From NCBI GenBank assembly GCA_964304625.1, contig OZ199838.1, forward strand, positions 16,306,001 through 16,370,000: DNA of 64,000 nt, in the 5' to 3' direction. Shown here one piece after another: positions 1 through 13,879 of this stretch. The position numbers and the translations under genes are program-made. The DNA comes from Kudoa neothunni (taxonomy: Eukaryota; Cnidaria). The notes under the pieces were generated by a model. The model was not told the DNA's origin, did no database searches, and worked only from the letters and a program-made list of their open reading frames with translations. Every line of letters starts with the position of its first letter. Positions within the stretch are counted from its first letter, which is position 1.

Positions 1-1056
1 ATGAACTACGTATTTAATATTTCAGTGAAAACTCGCACTTGCGTGGAATGTTTAATTTTTCACTTTATCAACTTAATTATAAATTTAAAAATTAAATGGA
101 GTACATAAAAATAGTACTAAATTGTTAAATTAAAATTTTAGTTTATATAATTTTTTATTTCAATTTGATTTTTCCATGATGTGTTTAAATACCCACGAAT
201 TCAACTAAAAACTTCATCTTGACGCTTATGTTTAGTTATAATTTTCCTCATAGTTTACGATAAGAAATAGAACCATTTAACTCATTTAAAATTTGTTTAA
301 CATCTACATCAAAAAGAAAATAATTGAAATTATTTACTTTCAGCTTTAAAATATTTTTAATGAATAAAATTGGAACAAATAATCATTTGTTCGTCTATTA
401 ACAAGAAAAATACAGCAAATCGAAAACGTATAATAATTTTCACTAAAATTCATCAAATGTCTATTGTCTACAAAACTTCATTCTATTTCGAATTCGCTCG
501 AATCGAACATGATACATTTGTGAGAGAGATTGTGATGAAGTAGAATCAGTATATTACGTACAACGAATGCTTGGTCGTAGATTTTTTTCGTTGAATTAGT
601 GGATAAATCATGACCACCCCTCCCCGTGGGTATCCCACAGACACCCAATGAGTAAGCCCTTTCTTAAAAGGTTAAGTCATATGAAGGGATTCAAAAATAT
701 GAATAATAAATGATATTTAATATTATTTAATTTAAAATATTTCAAAAATCATAGAGAATGAATTATTCACATGATAACATTCTATTTTGTTAGCTTTATT
801 TCCTGTTGATACTCATTATATATGTAGGATTGATAAAATTAATAAACCTTTGGTTGGTTATTCCTTAGGTTTTCATTAAGGAATTAAAAATAGGTTGAGA
901 AATTTTAAGAAATAAAATTCATAATCTCACAATACTTTGAATAATTCTAATACATTGTATTTATTGACGTATCAAATCCTATTGTTATGCTCATATGAAT
1001 ATCAACGGTTAAATGGAAACATGAGGTATAAGCTGATTTACTCTTTGTACCACAAG
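1..1056. other. Non-coding flank upstream of A1
   Basis: AT-rich sequence with no open frame that continues into a supported gene. The only compositional island is around 605-660, a short G/C-rich patch with a GTGGG...CCCAC inverted repeat. Its role is unknown and it may be the edge of a decayed repeat. No promoter element can be separated from the A/T background. Confidence 0.5.
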
Positions 1057-3996
1057 ATGAAAACTCAATTAGTCACAACTAGTTTATTAATTTTGTTTAC
1101 ATGTAATTAATTTATATTGATTATTTTATTAATTTCTTTAAGATATTAATATATATTCTGCTGTTGAAGATAAACCAGTGGTCCAAGCACCTACAAAAAT
1201 ACTTTCCTACAGCATTGTAGAAAGGAAAGTTCAGTTGGTTTTAACTGGGTCAGACTATGAAGTAGCTACGAAAAAATGTCTCATAAGAAAAGTGAACAAT
1301 GATGGAAATGGATTTGAGAAGATAAATGCTTGTGAAGCTAACGCAAATGACGTAACAGACAGATGCGTACGTGATTGTGTAGGAATCGACAACAAATTAG
1401 CGTTTAATGTCTTGTCACCAAGAACAAAATTTATCTATATATATTCCGGATTGCAAGCATCAGCTATCAAAGAAAAAGATACAGGTGGAGAGGTTTTTGG
1501 ACTTGCTATTCGTAATCCATATTAAAAGTATTTATTTTTTTACTTAAAATTAGCGCTCTTGGTGAATCCAACAATCACAATATCCATAGATGCTACCTCG
1601 AATAAATTAAAGCTTGCAGCTAAAACATGTAAACAAGTTGCCTGCCCAATTTTTTACAAAGATGTTCAATACGTGGCTGGTACAATGGGAGGAAACTGTG
1701 ATTCTGATAACAGCAACAACTTGGTTGATTTTGACCTTATGATTCCTCACTATGAGATGATATGTGAAAATTACCCAAGCTTTTTCTATCAGATGCCGAA
1801 TTCTTACATGAAAAAAAATATTGACATATATAAACCCCAATATTACGTTACTCACAAAAATGTTGACATTAAGAAAAATTATATCCTAAAATTCACCAAT
1901 TCATTTCCTTCTGAAATATGTTTATTCAGTATTAAAGATGCTTCAACAGCTGCAACAGGAACAACGAGGAATTACGCATCAGTGTGTGGAGGAGAAGCCG
2001 ATAAAAAATGTCATGCACCCTGCGATACTGTTGAATTAACACTTTCTGAATTCAAACAGATTGTAAAAATATTAATTCAGACTAGACATCATAATTTAGA
2101 AGAAAGAAATGGAGTATTTGAGGGTTATGAGGAGACAAAATATGGTATGATTTTTATTATGAACATTTAGCTTTTCATTCATTATAGCTATCGAAGAGTC
2201 TGACGCTGCGAATACACTTTTTAGTGCGCAAACGGATGTTGGGATTACACTTAGCCCTTCTCCATACAATAAACAAGGCACATCCCCACAGTTCACTACT
2301 TGTTCGTTAAAACATTTTCCTGCCGACAAACTCAGGCCAGTCGAAGGAGGAAATACGCAGTGTGTAAGTAATGCTGCATGTGGAAGTGAATGTGCAACCC
2401 CTTCTGCTATAAATGGGCTGACGGCGGGGAAAGCATACATAATTGAGATCACTCCGACAACCATATCTGGTCACGCAAGTTTTAAAGAATACCTGTTTTT
2501 TAGAACGAGTAAGAGAAATATTCATAACTGTCATTAAATTATTTTTAGAAGAATCTGGTACATTAAATTTCGCCGCCACAATACCTACAGCAACCGACGT
2601 GACTGCTACAATTAAAGCGGTTGATGGTGACGTGGTAAAAACAGACGCAGCTGAACCAACGTGCTCATATTACGTCAGTATACAAGATAAAAACACATTC
2701 GTAGAAGCAGAATGTGAAGACAGCAATCCATGTAGAGGATTCTGTAAAGACACCAAGAAGTTGATAAATCTGAACCCTAAAACAAACTACGATATTAAGG
2801 TTGTTTCGCACAAAGGCTATGGAATCAAAATATTTAAAAATATTCCAACTAGTAAAAAATATTTAATTTGAACAAATATAAATTATATTCGCTAGTTTGG
2901 TCAACCATGACTCTTTCTAAGAAATTCCTAGATAAAGGATTTCAAGTAGTTGGAACCTTGACATCTGCCTACCCACAAGCGGTATGTCATTATAAAATAA
3001 GAGAAAAAAATGGAGAGACTCTAGAAGATGTTTATTCCTGTCCGATAGTTGTCCCTCCGCCGCTGCCGGTTAGTCCACCTACCGAAAATATTTCTGATCC
3101 TCCTACGTCTCCTGAAACTCCACAAACGAACCAGCCTACGCCGATTAACGGTTCAAATTTGTCAGGAATAAGAATAGCAAGAGCTGGTAATGTAGAAGCA
3201 ACTAATGCCATATCCACCGAACCCATTACTACTCAGTCTAGGTTTCCACCTTGCAATATACCGCCACTCTGCAGAAATATAGTAATTAGTGATGGTTATG
3301 AGGCTAATAAAGAATACCAAGTTCTGGTGACGGCTGTAGGTCGATCAGAAGAAGTGTCAATTAACATTCCTAAAAGTACCATATAAAGTCACTAATACAA
3401 ATATTTCTTAAATTGTCATATAAATATAGATTCACTCCCAGAACTCTCTCAGGATACAAAAAAACAAATTACAGTAGTTATTGAGAGAGTGGGAAATGCG
3501 TTAAAAATCACTTCATTTCTTCCAAAAGGAAAGGATGATAATTCAGTATGTCGATGGATACTAAGAGACGTCACTGATGTTTCCCAACGAATAGTGAAAA
3601 AATGTGAACCGAATAGAAGTAAAGGTTGCAAACTTCCAACTTGCAAATCATTTACCATCGAGGACGTAAGTGATACCAATGATTATCACCTAACATTGAT
3701 TCACTCCCGAGATCACAGTGTTAAAGGAATTGGAATAATAAAACGAGGTAACTAACAATTAATGATAATAATTATGATAATTAATAATATAGGAGAGACT
3801 TCGAATCAATCCAGGTAAGATAAATCCTATAATGTTTAGTGTAATGTATTTTTAGGGCAAGAACCTCAATGTATTAAATTTTGAGTTGATATGTCGGAAT
3901 AAGTTTTTATTTAGGATTGTTGGCATCATTGTTCCAGTCGCTATTATTTTCGTGGGGGTTGGGTTTTACTTTGGTTATTGGAAGAATAGAGGATAA
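1057..3996 (+). CDS. Gene A1: multi-module FN3-like type I membrane protein
   Basis: Nine exons: 1057-1102, 1143-1511, 1554-2144, 2188-2508, 2549-2851, 2896-3375, 3430-3747, 3793-3814, 3915-3996, giving 843 residues. Introns 1-7 are phase 1 and 40-54 nt long; the last is phase 2 and 100 nt. Exon 1 plus the start of exon 2 encode a signal peptide (MKTQLVTTSLLILF, probable cleavage near residue 22). Exons 2-7 each encode one Cys-containing module. Most end in the fibronectin-III F-strand signature L-x-P-x-T-x-Y, for example LSPRTKFIYIY, LNPKTNYDIKV and YEANKEYQVLV. Exon 6 (residues 544-703) has a proline-rich linker. Exon 9 encodes the membrane segment (about 818-838) and a tail ending YWKNRG. 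FN3-like modules and surface location are inferred from these signatures; the ligand is unknown. The paralogue A2, with the same exon plan, supports every junction. The ATG at 1057 is chosen because it gives the signal peptide and keeps phase with exon 2. Confidence 0.85.
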
Positions 3997-4861
3997 CTTT
4001 GATTAACTCACTTAAACATTTGGAACATATTACATTATTTCTTATTAGTTTATAATTTTATAATTGAATATATTATAAATATTTGTAAATTTATTTACCA
4101 ATAATTATCCATTATATTTGATATTTAGTTTGTTTAATATTCGAATGAATTAAGGAAAGCAATAAAATATATATTTTTTAATCTTTAAATATTATTTCGT
4201 ATGTACTATTTAATGTCTTTTTTTAAACGGTAAACGAAATTATCAACTGTCTGGTTACCTCAGTTTCATCGAATTAGACGACACCATTTAATCATGGGAT
4301 TTCTTATCGTTCGTAATTATCTCCATTGTGATAATGCTTAGCAAAATTTCATTCCAATCAGATATTGTTCTTGAATAAATAATTCCGACTTGATTTTGTA
4401 TTTCGTTTTAGGAAATCTAAACAAATTTAATTTCTAGTAGAACATTATAAATAATTTCCACAAAGTTGACTCAGAATAAGAAATAATTTAAGCCTCTCAG
4501 TCTTTTCTTGTTAAATAAGTGATGGCACTGAATATGCATCAGATCCCGATAGTTTTCTTTATGAGATACATTAATTTGCCATTTGTACACTTTTTTTGAT
4601 TAAATCGAAAAACGAATATGATATTTTGTAATATTATAAACTATGGCTATCATTTGAATGCACAAAAAGTCAAATTGGTTGAACCAATACTCTGAATAAA
4701 AATTTCTCTTATAATTTTCGATCTACCAACGGCGCGACGAATGTTTATGACCGGACTCCTTTATTGTAAATAATATTCAAATAATATGTTTTCTTTCGTT
4801 TTGCAATACTAAAGTTTACCAGCTTTTCCAATGAGTTCGGAAGCATCAATTATATTTGTAA
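3997..4861. other. Intergenic, no feature recognised
   Basis: AT-rich sequence between the A1 stop codon and the end of a Helitron-like element. I see no coding frame or RNA gene here. It contains the A1 3' untranslated region; an AATAAA at about 4161-4166 could be its poly(A) signal, but such hexamers are common in this background. Confidence 0.4.
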
Positions 4862-6731
4862 CTAGCGCTAATGCCTAGCATTGCCTGGTACTATATGACA
4901 GAAAATTTTAACTTTTAGTTTTATTTTGGAATGAAGATATTCTACGGAAGATTTAAACTAATTAACACGTTAAACGCTGTAAATTTTATTTTTCAATTTT
5001 AATTGGTGTATTTTAAAGCTTGACATTATTTTTATTACGTGATGTTTTAGATAAACAAAATTATGCACACACATTCAAATCAAATATAAATAGAGGTAAT
5101 GAGAGAAATTAATGAGTATTTTTAAGTTTATTTTACGAATTATTGACCAAAATTACAACGACCTTAATTTTGTGCGCAATTTAATTAACGATCAAAATTC
5201 ATTTTATTGATTAAACAAAATCATTAAGTAACTTAAATAGGACTTTAAGTTCTTTTCAAAATTTTGTGATAAAAATTCATCCTTCTAGTTATAAAATTTA
5301 TCATTAGTCTACAAACGATAAAAAAATAAGATCAGCCAAAGATGCGTTGGAAATAAAAATATCAATTGTTACTCCTTTTTTCAACTTTATAAAGAATGTT
5401 AATGATGTTCTAAAATGCTGTGAGCGGTAATTTACGTATTCACTATTTTAACGTAATTTCCCCAATTTATAAATAAATCCGACCTTGCTTTTTATCAAGA
5501 ATACTTACTGATTCAAAAATATGCACAGTTAATTAACAAAATCCGATTAATTCTAAAGTGTAATGGTGTTTTTCGTTTGAAAAATTACAGTAATCCTCAA
5601 ATATCAACTGATTTTCTCGAAGGAGTGCGCCCTTTTAAAAATAACCGTATTGTTTGATTGCACAAAAAAAATTTCTTCGCATAGAATTATTCTTAGATTA
5701 ACAAAAAATTGTTAAAATATCAAGTAGATCGAATAGATCAATAATTTCTTATTATTTTACGTGGCATAAATTGAGAGTGGATTATATTTTGAGCAAAAAT
5801 AATCGTGAATATAAATTCTTAAATTACGTATTGAATGAGGTGTCGCATATCTTCATGCAGAATTTATATCATAATGAATTATTTTTAGCTAAAAAAATGA
5901 TATATTGATTTGAATATTAACCTTAAGTTCTGGGGGTAAGGAATATGTAGGTTATTAAGAATTTAAACATTCTTTAAAAAATAATCTCATCAAATATAGA
6001 AAATTATCGAAAAGAAGAATATAGTTTCAATCTCAATCGATATATTGGATAAAAAGAAGTTTTCATATCTCAGGAATTTCAATGGAACATAATTTACATT
6101 TAAGAAATTTTCATAAATATTTAATTATTTGAAAACTATACATATATCTTACATGATTTTTAGAATACGTATAGAGATCAAATTATTACAACGTGGAAAC
6201 AACTTAAAATCTCAAATTATGTGTTTTATTAAAAAGGATCATGTCTTTTTTTAAAATGTAACTATAATGCTTGAAAAGTGAAAATACATCCTAAATAATT
6301 TGATTGTGCTTCAAATTTTAAGGAAAATGCAACAACTCTTGTAAATGTGACGTTAATAATTTTATTTGTCTTAAAATTACTCCAAGCGACATATATAACC
6401 TTCATAGAAACGTTTATACCATAATTCAAAGATTCACTTTGTATGTAATGAGTGAAAGTTCATTTTAATTGACTATCACTCTGAAATAAACAAACAAACA
6501 TCAATATTATTATTATTCAGGTACTTTTTAATTGGCTATTTGAGTAGACAACCAGAAAATTCCTTATTTATAGCTGAGATATTAATTATATTCATACATT
6601 TAAGTAAATGAATGATTTTTATTAATGGTACCATTTATTCAAAAGCGAACTAAAAATTGTATTTTAAAGTTTCTCTGTTGCGCACGCGCACTTGGAGACA
6701 CACACAGACACTACTACTTTATATATTAGGA
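4862..6731 (-). mobile_element. Helitron-like element H1 (non-autonomous)
   Basis: Read on the minus strand, the element ends at about 4862 with a short hairpin-forming stretch (CCAGGCAATGCTAGG) followed by CGCTAG|TT, the layout of a Helitron 3' end (hairpin then CTRR, insertion next to T). Its other end, near 6731, begins A|TCCTAATATATAAAG followed by GTAGTAGTGTCTGTGTGTG. The same GTAGTAGTGTC(T/C)GTGTGTG stretch opens element H4 at 61170. The interior is A/T-rich with no Rep/helicase frame, so it is non-autonomous. That the two ends belong to one element is inferred from their orientation and spacing, not shown. Confidence 0.5.
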
Positions 6732-9502
6732 TATATATATAAATTTGAATAGGGATTTCGTGATTCCAAGTTTTGTGGTTGTTGCTAGTATTTACAAACA
6801 TTTTGATTGATAATACATCTCAGTAAAATAATTCTGTTAGTTAAAAACACTTGAAACATTTAATCACAAAATATATTGAAGTGGCTTATAAAATATGACG
6901 TATTATTCCATTTTAAATTCCAAAACTTGGTAATAAATGTTTATTTTTAGTTTTTACATAATTTTTATATTTTTGAGATAAGTAATAAAATAATTTATTT
7001 GATATATTAACATACTTAATTATTTCATTTAAAATGCTTAAAAATCGTGTATTTTGATTTGTGACGATTACACTATATTAAAGTTAATTATAATTACAAA
7101 ATTATTATTTAGTATTTTTGTTTTTAGTTATTTAATAGATATAAATAAAAAGATGACTTAATAAGATAAATTAAAATTTTTCATGTTTGAATTTGGGAGA
7201 AAATATTGTTATAACTTTTTTTTAAATCATGAATAAACTAAGAAAAAAAATTTATAAACTTAAAACCACGTTGATTTATATCATAGTTAAGTTGAAACAT
7301 CTTTATTCTAATTTTTAATAGAATAAATCAGAAAGTTCTGTTTTTAAAATAAGAAATCAAGATTGAACATTTACTAACTTATTACTAACAGATACAAATT
7401 TTAAAAAAATTCAGTGAACAATTAACGACTTGGAATTTGTTAAAATTACAGAGAAATAATAATTTTTTAATATATTTTTCAACAACATAGAGATTCCACG
7501 TACATCCGAATGTGCTATACTTAAGATTTATTTTCAATTTATAGTTTATTTGTTTTGAAGGGAATTTAACTACATATTGTAATTTTTTGTAATAAGAACA
7601 AAAATGAAAAAACGTTGAAAAAAGAAATGAACTAACAGTCCGAATTGTAGGGAACGACTTTATTTCCGATTTTGTATGCGACACCGCCCGATGTTCCACA
7701 CAGATAATGTAGTGTTGTAGTTTAGCTGATATCTTAAAAAAAATAAAATATTTTATTCCAAAAAATATTGCATTGGTGACTTTTGATAAGAAAGTTACTC
7801 CTAACATTTATTACAAAAATCCACTGTTAACGAATCACACAATCTTGTAAATACATTAACTCAATCTCTTCAAACTAGAGCATAATCCCTATATTCTCGA
7901 TTTTTAGAAGCCTTAGTTACAACCCTTATAATCCACAAGTTACATAGGATAAAAAAATTTTTTGTCGTCATACGATAGATTATAAAGGGTTTTCTTTTGA
8001 TGACGTTTGCGAAATTTGATTGAGCGAATCTCCTTCTAGAATTTTTTTTCTTCTCTGTTTTTTGCCCCGACTGGATTTGTTCTGAATACCCTTTCTATGT
8101 GTTCGAATTCGAAAGTGTTTCCGACTCAAAATTTTTGGTCGAATTCCGAGGTTGCGCTGTAAATGTATGCTCAATAATTTAGTTATTAGTTTTTTTTAAT
8201 AATGAGTTTTCAACTATCTCGGAAGTAAAATTAAATTCTTTAACTCGTGTTATAATTATAATATATTTGAAAAATATATCCAGAATAAATATATATTTTT
8301 TATTTATCTTAAACTTCTTATACTAAAAAAATACAAAATTACAGTTTTTATTTTTTATTATATTTTAATTGATAAATAATACTTTTTTTATTTTAAATAA
8401 TGTATTCAATTTTGTTTAACAGATTATATGAGGAGACTTACAAATTATATATTAATGTTAGAATAATCTATTATATTCATATTCACGACCGAACTAATAT
8501 TTTAGTTTTTAAAAACTTTTTTGAGTCATATTTTATTTTTAATTTAGAAAATGTATGAAAATAATTGAAAAATTAATAGATGGTACATGAATAAAAACAT
8601 TAAAAGATGTAAGTGAATTATTTGTAGTAAATAATATTATTTATTCCAATTCATAAAATTACAAAAAAAGAACAAATAATAAGCTTAGTAATATTAAATT
8701 CTATAATGAATTAACTTATAATCAAATGACAATGCATTATTAGGTCAATTATTTGTGATAAAATATTATTGTCAATTTTGTCTCTATTAAACATAAATCA
8801 TTGAGGAATAATTATCATCCAATATAATTTTTTCCTATTGTGAACTACATTGAAAAATATTGATAAACTTGAGATAATAAGGACGCCCACTTCCATAAAA
8901 CAAAAATAGAATATTAAGTACACTCAAGGTATCAAGCGAAATTCGTAATCCTCTGTATAGTTACGCCTCCCTTTGAGATTGAAACAACCCTCAATTAATA
9001 AGAACATACCTTATCGACTTATACAAGTAGTTTGTATTTATATAATTTAAGGAGTTCCCATATAGTATTATAACATTTGATTTAATTATTTGTTTTAATT
9101 ATAATATTAATTTTTTCAAGAAAAATGATCAATAAAACTTTTTATATTTAAATATATATAATTATTTAAAAAAATTTTTTTTTATTAATAGTTATCTATT
9201 AAGAAATATGTATAAACTTTATGCTGTAAATAATTACTTAAGAATATATTGAATATTAATGAAACTAATATTATTTTTTAATACTATCAACAGTTAATGC
9301 CTTGGGTGTGACTAAATACGATATCATACAGCTAATATTTCCTATATATTCAATTATAAATATATCAAAAGGTAACAATTTTTCTTTTTTTATTACAAAT
9401 AGACTTATAATTATTAAATTTTATTAGAAAAAAATCTAGAATCCTATGTTTTAAATTTATGTTTGTGAATATGAATGAATATATTTTTTTTAATAGAATC
9501 GA
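6732..9502. other. Long A/T-rich intergenic region upstream of B1
   Basis: No gene is supported. Two minus-strand open frames (about 7385-7807 and 7980-8174) have low-complexity or Lys/Phe-rich translations, no start context and no paralogue in the window, so I treat them as chance. The stretch 7920-8170 is slightly richer in G/C and may be a decayed repeat that I cannot name. Confidence 0.4.
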
Positions 9503-11515
9503 ATGCTTATTTATTGGGTGTATCCGTTGTTAATTTTCATTATTCCTATATTACCTACAGAAATAGAAAATAAAACTGTATGAATCGTTGGCTATTACCT
9601 ACAAATGATAACATTTATTTTACACAGAAAGTATTGTTATATGTGGAATATGGCGTTCTGCACGCCACACATTATTCGTGTGTAACTGATCAGACTCAAT
9701 TTTTTGGAGTAAAATGTAACGAAGAATACGAGGAAAGATGCTATTGTACAATAATTGTTGATAATTATTTATTCTAAAACCAATATTAAGATGTAAACAC
9801 TTTGGATGCTAATCATGTCGACATCGAAAATGATTGTTTAGAATACTTCAATAATTATGTCGATCTCACCAACGCTAGTGTTACCGTGGTAGTACCTGAT
9901 AAAACATTAGAGCATCGGTAGTGAATTTCATTATTCTTAATAATGGAATGAGATTTCGATCAATAATTAATATTTTTAGATTTCAAAGTAAATTTTTCAA
10001 CAACTGGCCAGAAAACGAAAATAAATTTCGAAATCTTACAATTAATAAAAAGTTTATGGAAATACGTTATTATGAACTGACTGCATCTGAAAAAACGTTT
10101 TATCATTATGTTTCCTCGAACGAAGAAACAATTGACACGAACACTGTAAGCATAATAATTAATTTAATTTTTTTCAATCACCTTATTAAGGGAGAGGGAC
10201 AAAAATATGAAACACAGGTATATGAAAAATATATTCTCTAATAAAAAAACTTAATACGGATTTATTTGAAAAATATATACACATTAATATCAACATATAT
10301 ATATATATATATAACAATTAAGGTTTACAGACAATATGGTCACATATCCTTGAGTGATGTGTTGAGTATTGGATACATTACAGAAAAAAATTCAAAAAAT
10401 AAAGATACATTTGATTACTCCATCAATTCATTGATATATTCATTTTATGCCAAATATATACCAAAAATGGGTCTCAACGATATCATTCCTAAACTATTAT
10501 TCAAACTTATTTTAGTATATGAACTTTTATAAAATAAAATGTTTTATTTTTTAGGATGGAAAATATAATTATGATCAAGAAAATGAAATCATCATCATTG
10601 ATTTCTCCTGTTCATTGATAAATACTATAACGTCATTTTCCAAAGATAAATACACTAGTTGGTTTGCCAATATGAATGGTGATAGTGGAAAATATTTTAA
10701 ACCTATCAATATTAAAGCAGCCTTTAATATTTTTAAATGTTTGGACCTAATAAATGAAGTGACATTTGTTTCAAACCAAGCACATCCTTGGAATAATAGT
10801 ACTATTAAACTGATTTCAGATGGATTTCCTAAAAAGACTGGAATCAGATACTTTCGAGTAATCAAAATATGTATTAATAATTTTATTCATGAAAAATTAA
10901 TAATAATAATAATAAATAATAATGCTAAACTTTTAGGTATATGGGTTTTATTCTAGTTTATTGGACCAAAATAACAACTATTCACTAGCGAATTTCGAAA
11001 ATATAATACAAAAAATTATGGAATCACCTAAACCACACTTTGAAGTACCTACATTCATATTTACTCATTTAAAAATAATTTAGAGTATGGTTCATGCTAT
11101 GTACTTTTATTCCCTTCTTTCTTATATGGACAAAAATATAATAACAGAAGATAACAATAAACTTTATAAATTCGAAGTACATAAGCATAATAAATATAAT
11201 CGAAGGATACATCTTAATATAGTCGTCTTATTCGGATTGGAAAAAAGAACTTATCAGTGGCGCTGCGATATTAAAGCTCACACCAAGTGACTTTTATGTT
11301 TATATGTATTAACTATAGAAAATGCTCCTTGAAAAATAGATTTCAATGAAACCGACAAGAAAAATAGTAGCCTGGCTGTAACGTATAAGCAAAACGAATC
11401 TAACAAGTCAAAAACTGTATTGGTGGTTGTAGTTGTTATTACACTTATTGTAATAATAACAGTCGCATTATCAATTGGAATTTATTACTATGTCTCCAAA
11501 AGAAACCAAAAATGA
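9503..11515 (+). CDS. Gene B1: Family B surface protein, 11 exons
   Basis: Exons: 9503-9577, 9628-9745, 9791-9917, 9980-10145, 10191-10217, 10323-10514, 10555-10857, 10937-11044, 11084-11176, 11223-11286, 11340-11515; 482 residues, frame open throughout. The start gives a hydrophobic leader (MLIYWVYPLLIFIIPILP). Exon 2 carries three cysteines (FFGVKCNEE core), exon 3 the ENDC motif, exon 4 LTASEKTFYHY. Exon 5 is a 27-nt microexon (GEGQKYETQ). Exon 7 has two cysteines and HPWNNST. Exon 9 has FYSLLSYMDK. Exon 11 encodes a short spacer, a membrane segment at about 451-473 and the tail KRNQK. Most introns are 39-62 nt; the intron after the microexon is 105 nt and the one after exon 7 is 79 nt. 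B4 is the most similar copy in the leader. No known domain family is recognised. A type I plasma-membrane protein is inferred from leader plus C-terminal helix. Confidence 0.85.
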
Positions 11516-11950
11516 TTTATCTAAATATATTATACACCATTCGGAGAATATTAATTAATATATTTAGTATTTATTGATATTATTTTATTATTAAATTAAT
11601 ACTGAGTGTTCTATTCTTCTGTTACTTTTATTTTATCTGCCATTCAAATATTCAATATTCTGTGGTCTGCTTTGCAAATATTTATAGGAATAAAATAAAT
11701 TATAGGGTTAAGCCGATTAAATAACTTTATAGAAAAATTACCAGCAACACATCATGCATTTTTTTCATGTATTCCCCTAATAAGAAATGATAATACATGA
11801 TCTTTGTATGGAAATATTACCATACCATATTTCACCATCAAGATCAAAATAAGCCTAATTAAGGTCAAATATAATTTTGCATTTATAATTTAATAATATT
11901 CATTTAAATACTCTGAGTCATCGAGGAAATTTTAGGATCAGTGAATGTAA
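11516..11950. other. Intergenic, downstream of B1
   Basis: A/T-rich sequence between the B1 stop and the SINE. It contains the presumed B1 3' untranslated region. No coding frame or RNA gene is seen. Confidence 0.4.
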
Positions 11951-12463
11951 ATCAGCCTGGGCAATGTGGCATAGTGGCGTTAGGTCGAGATCGAACATCG
12001 TGAGGTTGCATGTTCGAAGCCTAGTCCAGGCATATCTGTATTCCTAATCCGAAATTAATTAGAAGGGCTGTAGTAATCGCAAGGATCTACGATTTTTCGT
12101 AGCTATGCATGAAGCTGGGAGGGGAACCTGGCGGAAGGGTAGATCTCGGGAGCTCATAAACGCCGGGGTACAGAAACGAAATACAACCCAGCAGGGGGTT
12201 TCCGTAGAACCGACGCCCGTATTCAGACGACTTTTCCAGACTAATTCTAGGTTAGTCTAGGGTATGGTTGGGTGGTGGTTGCTCCGAAACGAGGATTTTT
12301 AGTGGGTTAAAATCCCACACAACCGCATAAACGTAAATCGCCTGAATATGACGCTACGGTGCCTAAACCGTAAATGCAGAAGGCCTAACCATCCCGAACA
12401 TCACAACCTAACAATTTGAGCCTGGAATTTGACCTTGTAAACAAAAAACAAAGTAAAAATAAA
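11951..12463 (+). mobile_element. tRNA-derived SINE
   Basis: A block of about 500 bp whose G/C content is clearly higher than its surroundings. Near its 5' end it has a Pol III box A-like stretch (TGGCATAGTGG, 11967-11977) and, about 35 nt further on, a box B-like stretch (GTTCGAAGCC, 12012-12021). This is the spacing and order of a tRNA-type internal promoter. A unique body follows, and the 3' end is an A-rich tail (around 12440-12463). A tRNA-derived SINE fits all of this. No protein frame runs through it. No second copy is present in the window and I cannot identify the parent tRNA. A free-standing tRNA gene is excluded by the absence of a matching acceptor stem within 75 nt. Confidence 0.65.
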
Positions 12464-12940
12464 TATAGCTCCTTAATTTAATAATATGGAAAAATATTCT
12501 TGAAATTGAGATTTTAACGTATAATAAAGTTATTATAATTAGGAGGAACTTTTTTGAGATTTCTTATTCTAAATATTTCCGATTATACGATAAGTAATAT
12601 GGATAAGATTATAAATCACAAATATAAAGCGCGGATAATAATTGACAAGCGTTTCGAATAACTTAAGACATCTCTAATATTAACCCATTCGATGTTTTCG
12701 TTTCGTTTTCGCAAAAAAATATGTTTCATTATAAAAAAATATAAAATTAATATTTTAATGTTATTCTGTTATTTTAAATTCTCAAATATAAAAATTTATG
12801 GAAACAAATATTATTGGAATTAATTTATATATATGATAATAAAAGCTCCAAAAGAGAGATGAATAAATATTGAATTGTAAAAAACACGTGTTGTGAAAAC
12901 GCAACGAAACCCTCGGATTGGGTAATTGTGTGCTCTTTTT
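12464..12940. other. Intergenic between SINE and piggyBac fragment
   Basis: A/T-rich with no gene, repeat or RNA that I can support. Confidence 0.35.
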
Positions 12941-13345
12941 TTAATAACGCTGCGTAATTGAGCCAAAGTCGTCCATGAATCTTTTTGATGCTGTCAAAGA
13001 GTGTGAAGATAACGAAAAACTAGAGTCGATTAATTTTGTGTTATTACCTCCTGAAAAAGTCGACGATCTTACAGATACCGAGGATAATTTTGAATCCAAT
13101 TTTAATGGCATATGTGACATCAATTTAATTCATGAGACATGTGTAGAAATTGAAATATTTTCTGAACCGTTAGAATCATTTATAAACGATGATACGTTGA
13201 TGTGGACTGATAAAATTGATATCGTTTGTATTCAAGAAAAACCAGAATTTTTATGTCAGAATGAGACTATCTTAATCAATTGGAATGTGGTTGATGTTTC
13301 AACTATACTTGAAAGGAACCTAAATTCTTATGGAACAAACTAATT
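12941..13345 (+). pseudogene. piggyBac transposase N-terminal fragment
   Basis: The open frame 12975-13343 starts MNLFDAVKE and contains VLLPPEK followed by DLTDTED. This resembles the acidic N-terminus of piggyBac/PGBD proteins, where a PP motif precedes a T-D-E/D-E acidic run. None of the catalytic DDE region follows: beyond 13343 the frame ends and the DNA is A/T-rich. I read it as a 5' remnant of a piggyBac element. The match is to a low-complexity acidic region, so confidence is moderate; an unrelated acidic ORF remains possible. Confidence 0.45.
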
Positions 13346-13879
13346 TGTATACGAGCTAGAATAACAACCATGACCTTCATGTTACGATTAATGAAATAAA
13401 ATCTTTTATTGACACGCCAGTCTATGTATAGCAGGGCTTCCCTATTCGTTTTGAGTTTGACACCCCTATAGCTTTATCGGTAATTTCCACACCACTATTT
13501 TTAAGATTAGTTGAAATTCGGGTTATATGATTAACGTGCACATATTTCCTGTTAACCGCGATACATTTGTATACAATAGCATGTATATACATTTTTTAAT
13601 CATTTAATGTGAAAAAATACAATTGTAAAATAAACAATTAAAACAATTTAGTTATATTTGGACTTTTTTTGTTTTTTGTTAACAATTAAAACATCGAAAC
13701 GAGGACTTTTTTGGATAGTGCTATTCGTAAGTCATTTTCTGGTTTTAACGTGCTTCGTTACTTGTTTTTTATGTATAAAATGGGGAAATCTCCGATTCTT
13801 ATAACCAAGTATTGGCAAATTTAATTAAAATCCTCAGCGCTTTTTTTCGCTAAATTGGGATAACTATTAAGATAGTGAC

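Noticed and set aside
1607-2579. Minus-strand open frames under A1 (for example 1607-1855, 2096-2464, 2307-2579)
   Set aside because: They are antisense shadows of A1 exons; the + strand has consistent splice sites, leader, helix and a paralogue.
7980-8174. Lys/Arg-rich minus-strand ORF of 64 codons
   Set aside because: No paralogue or domain, basic low-complexity translation, and the region looks like a decayed repeat.
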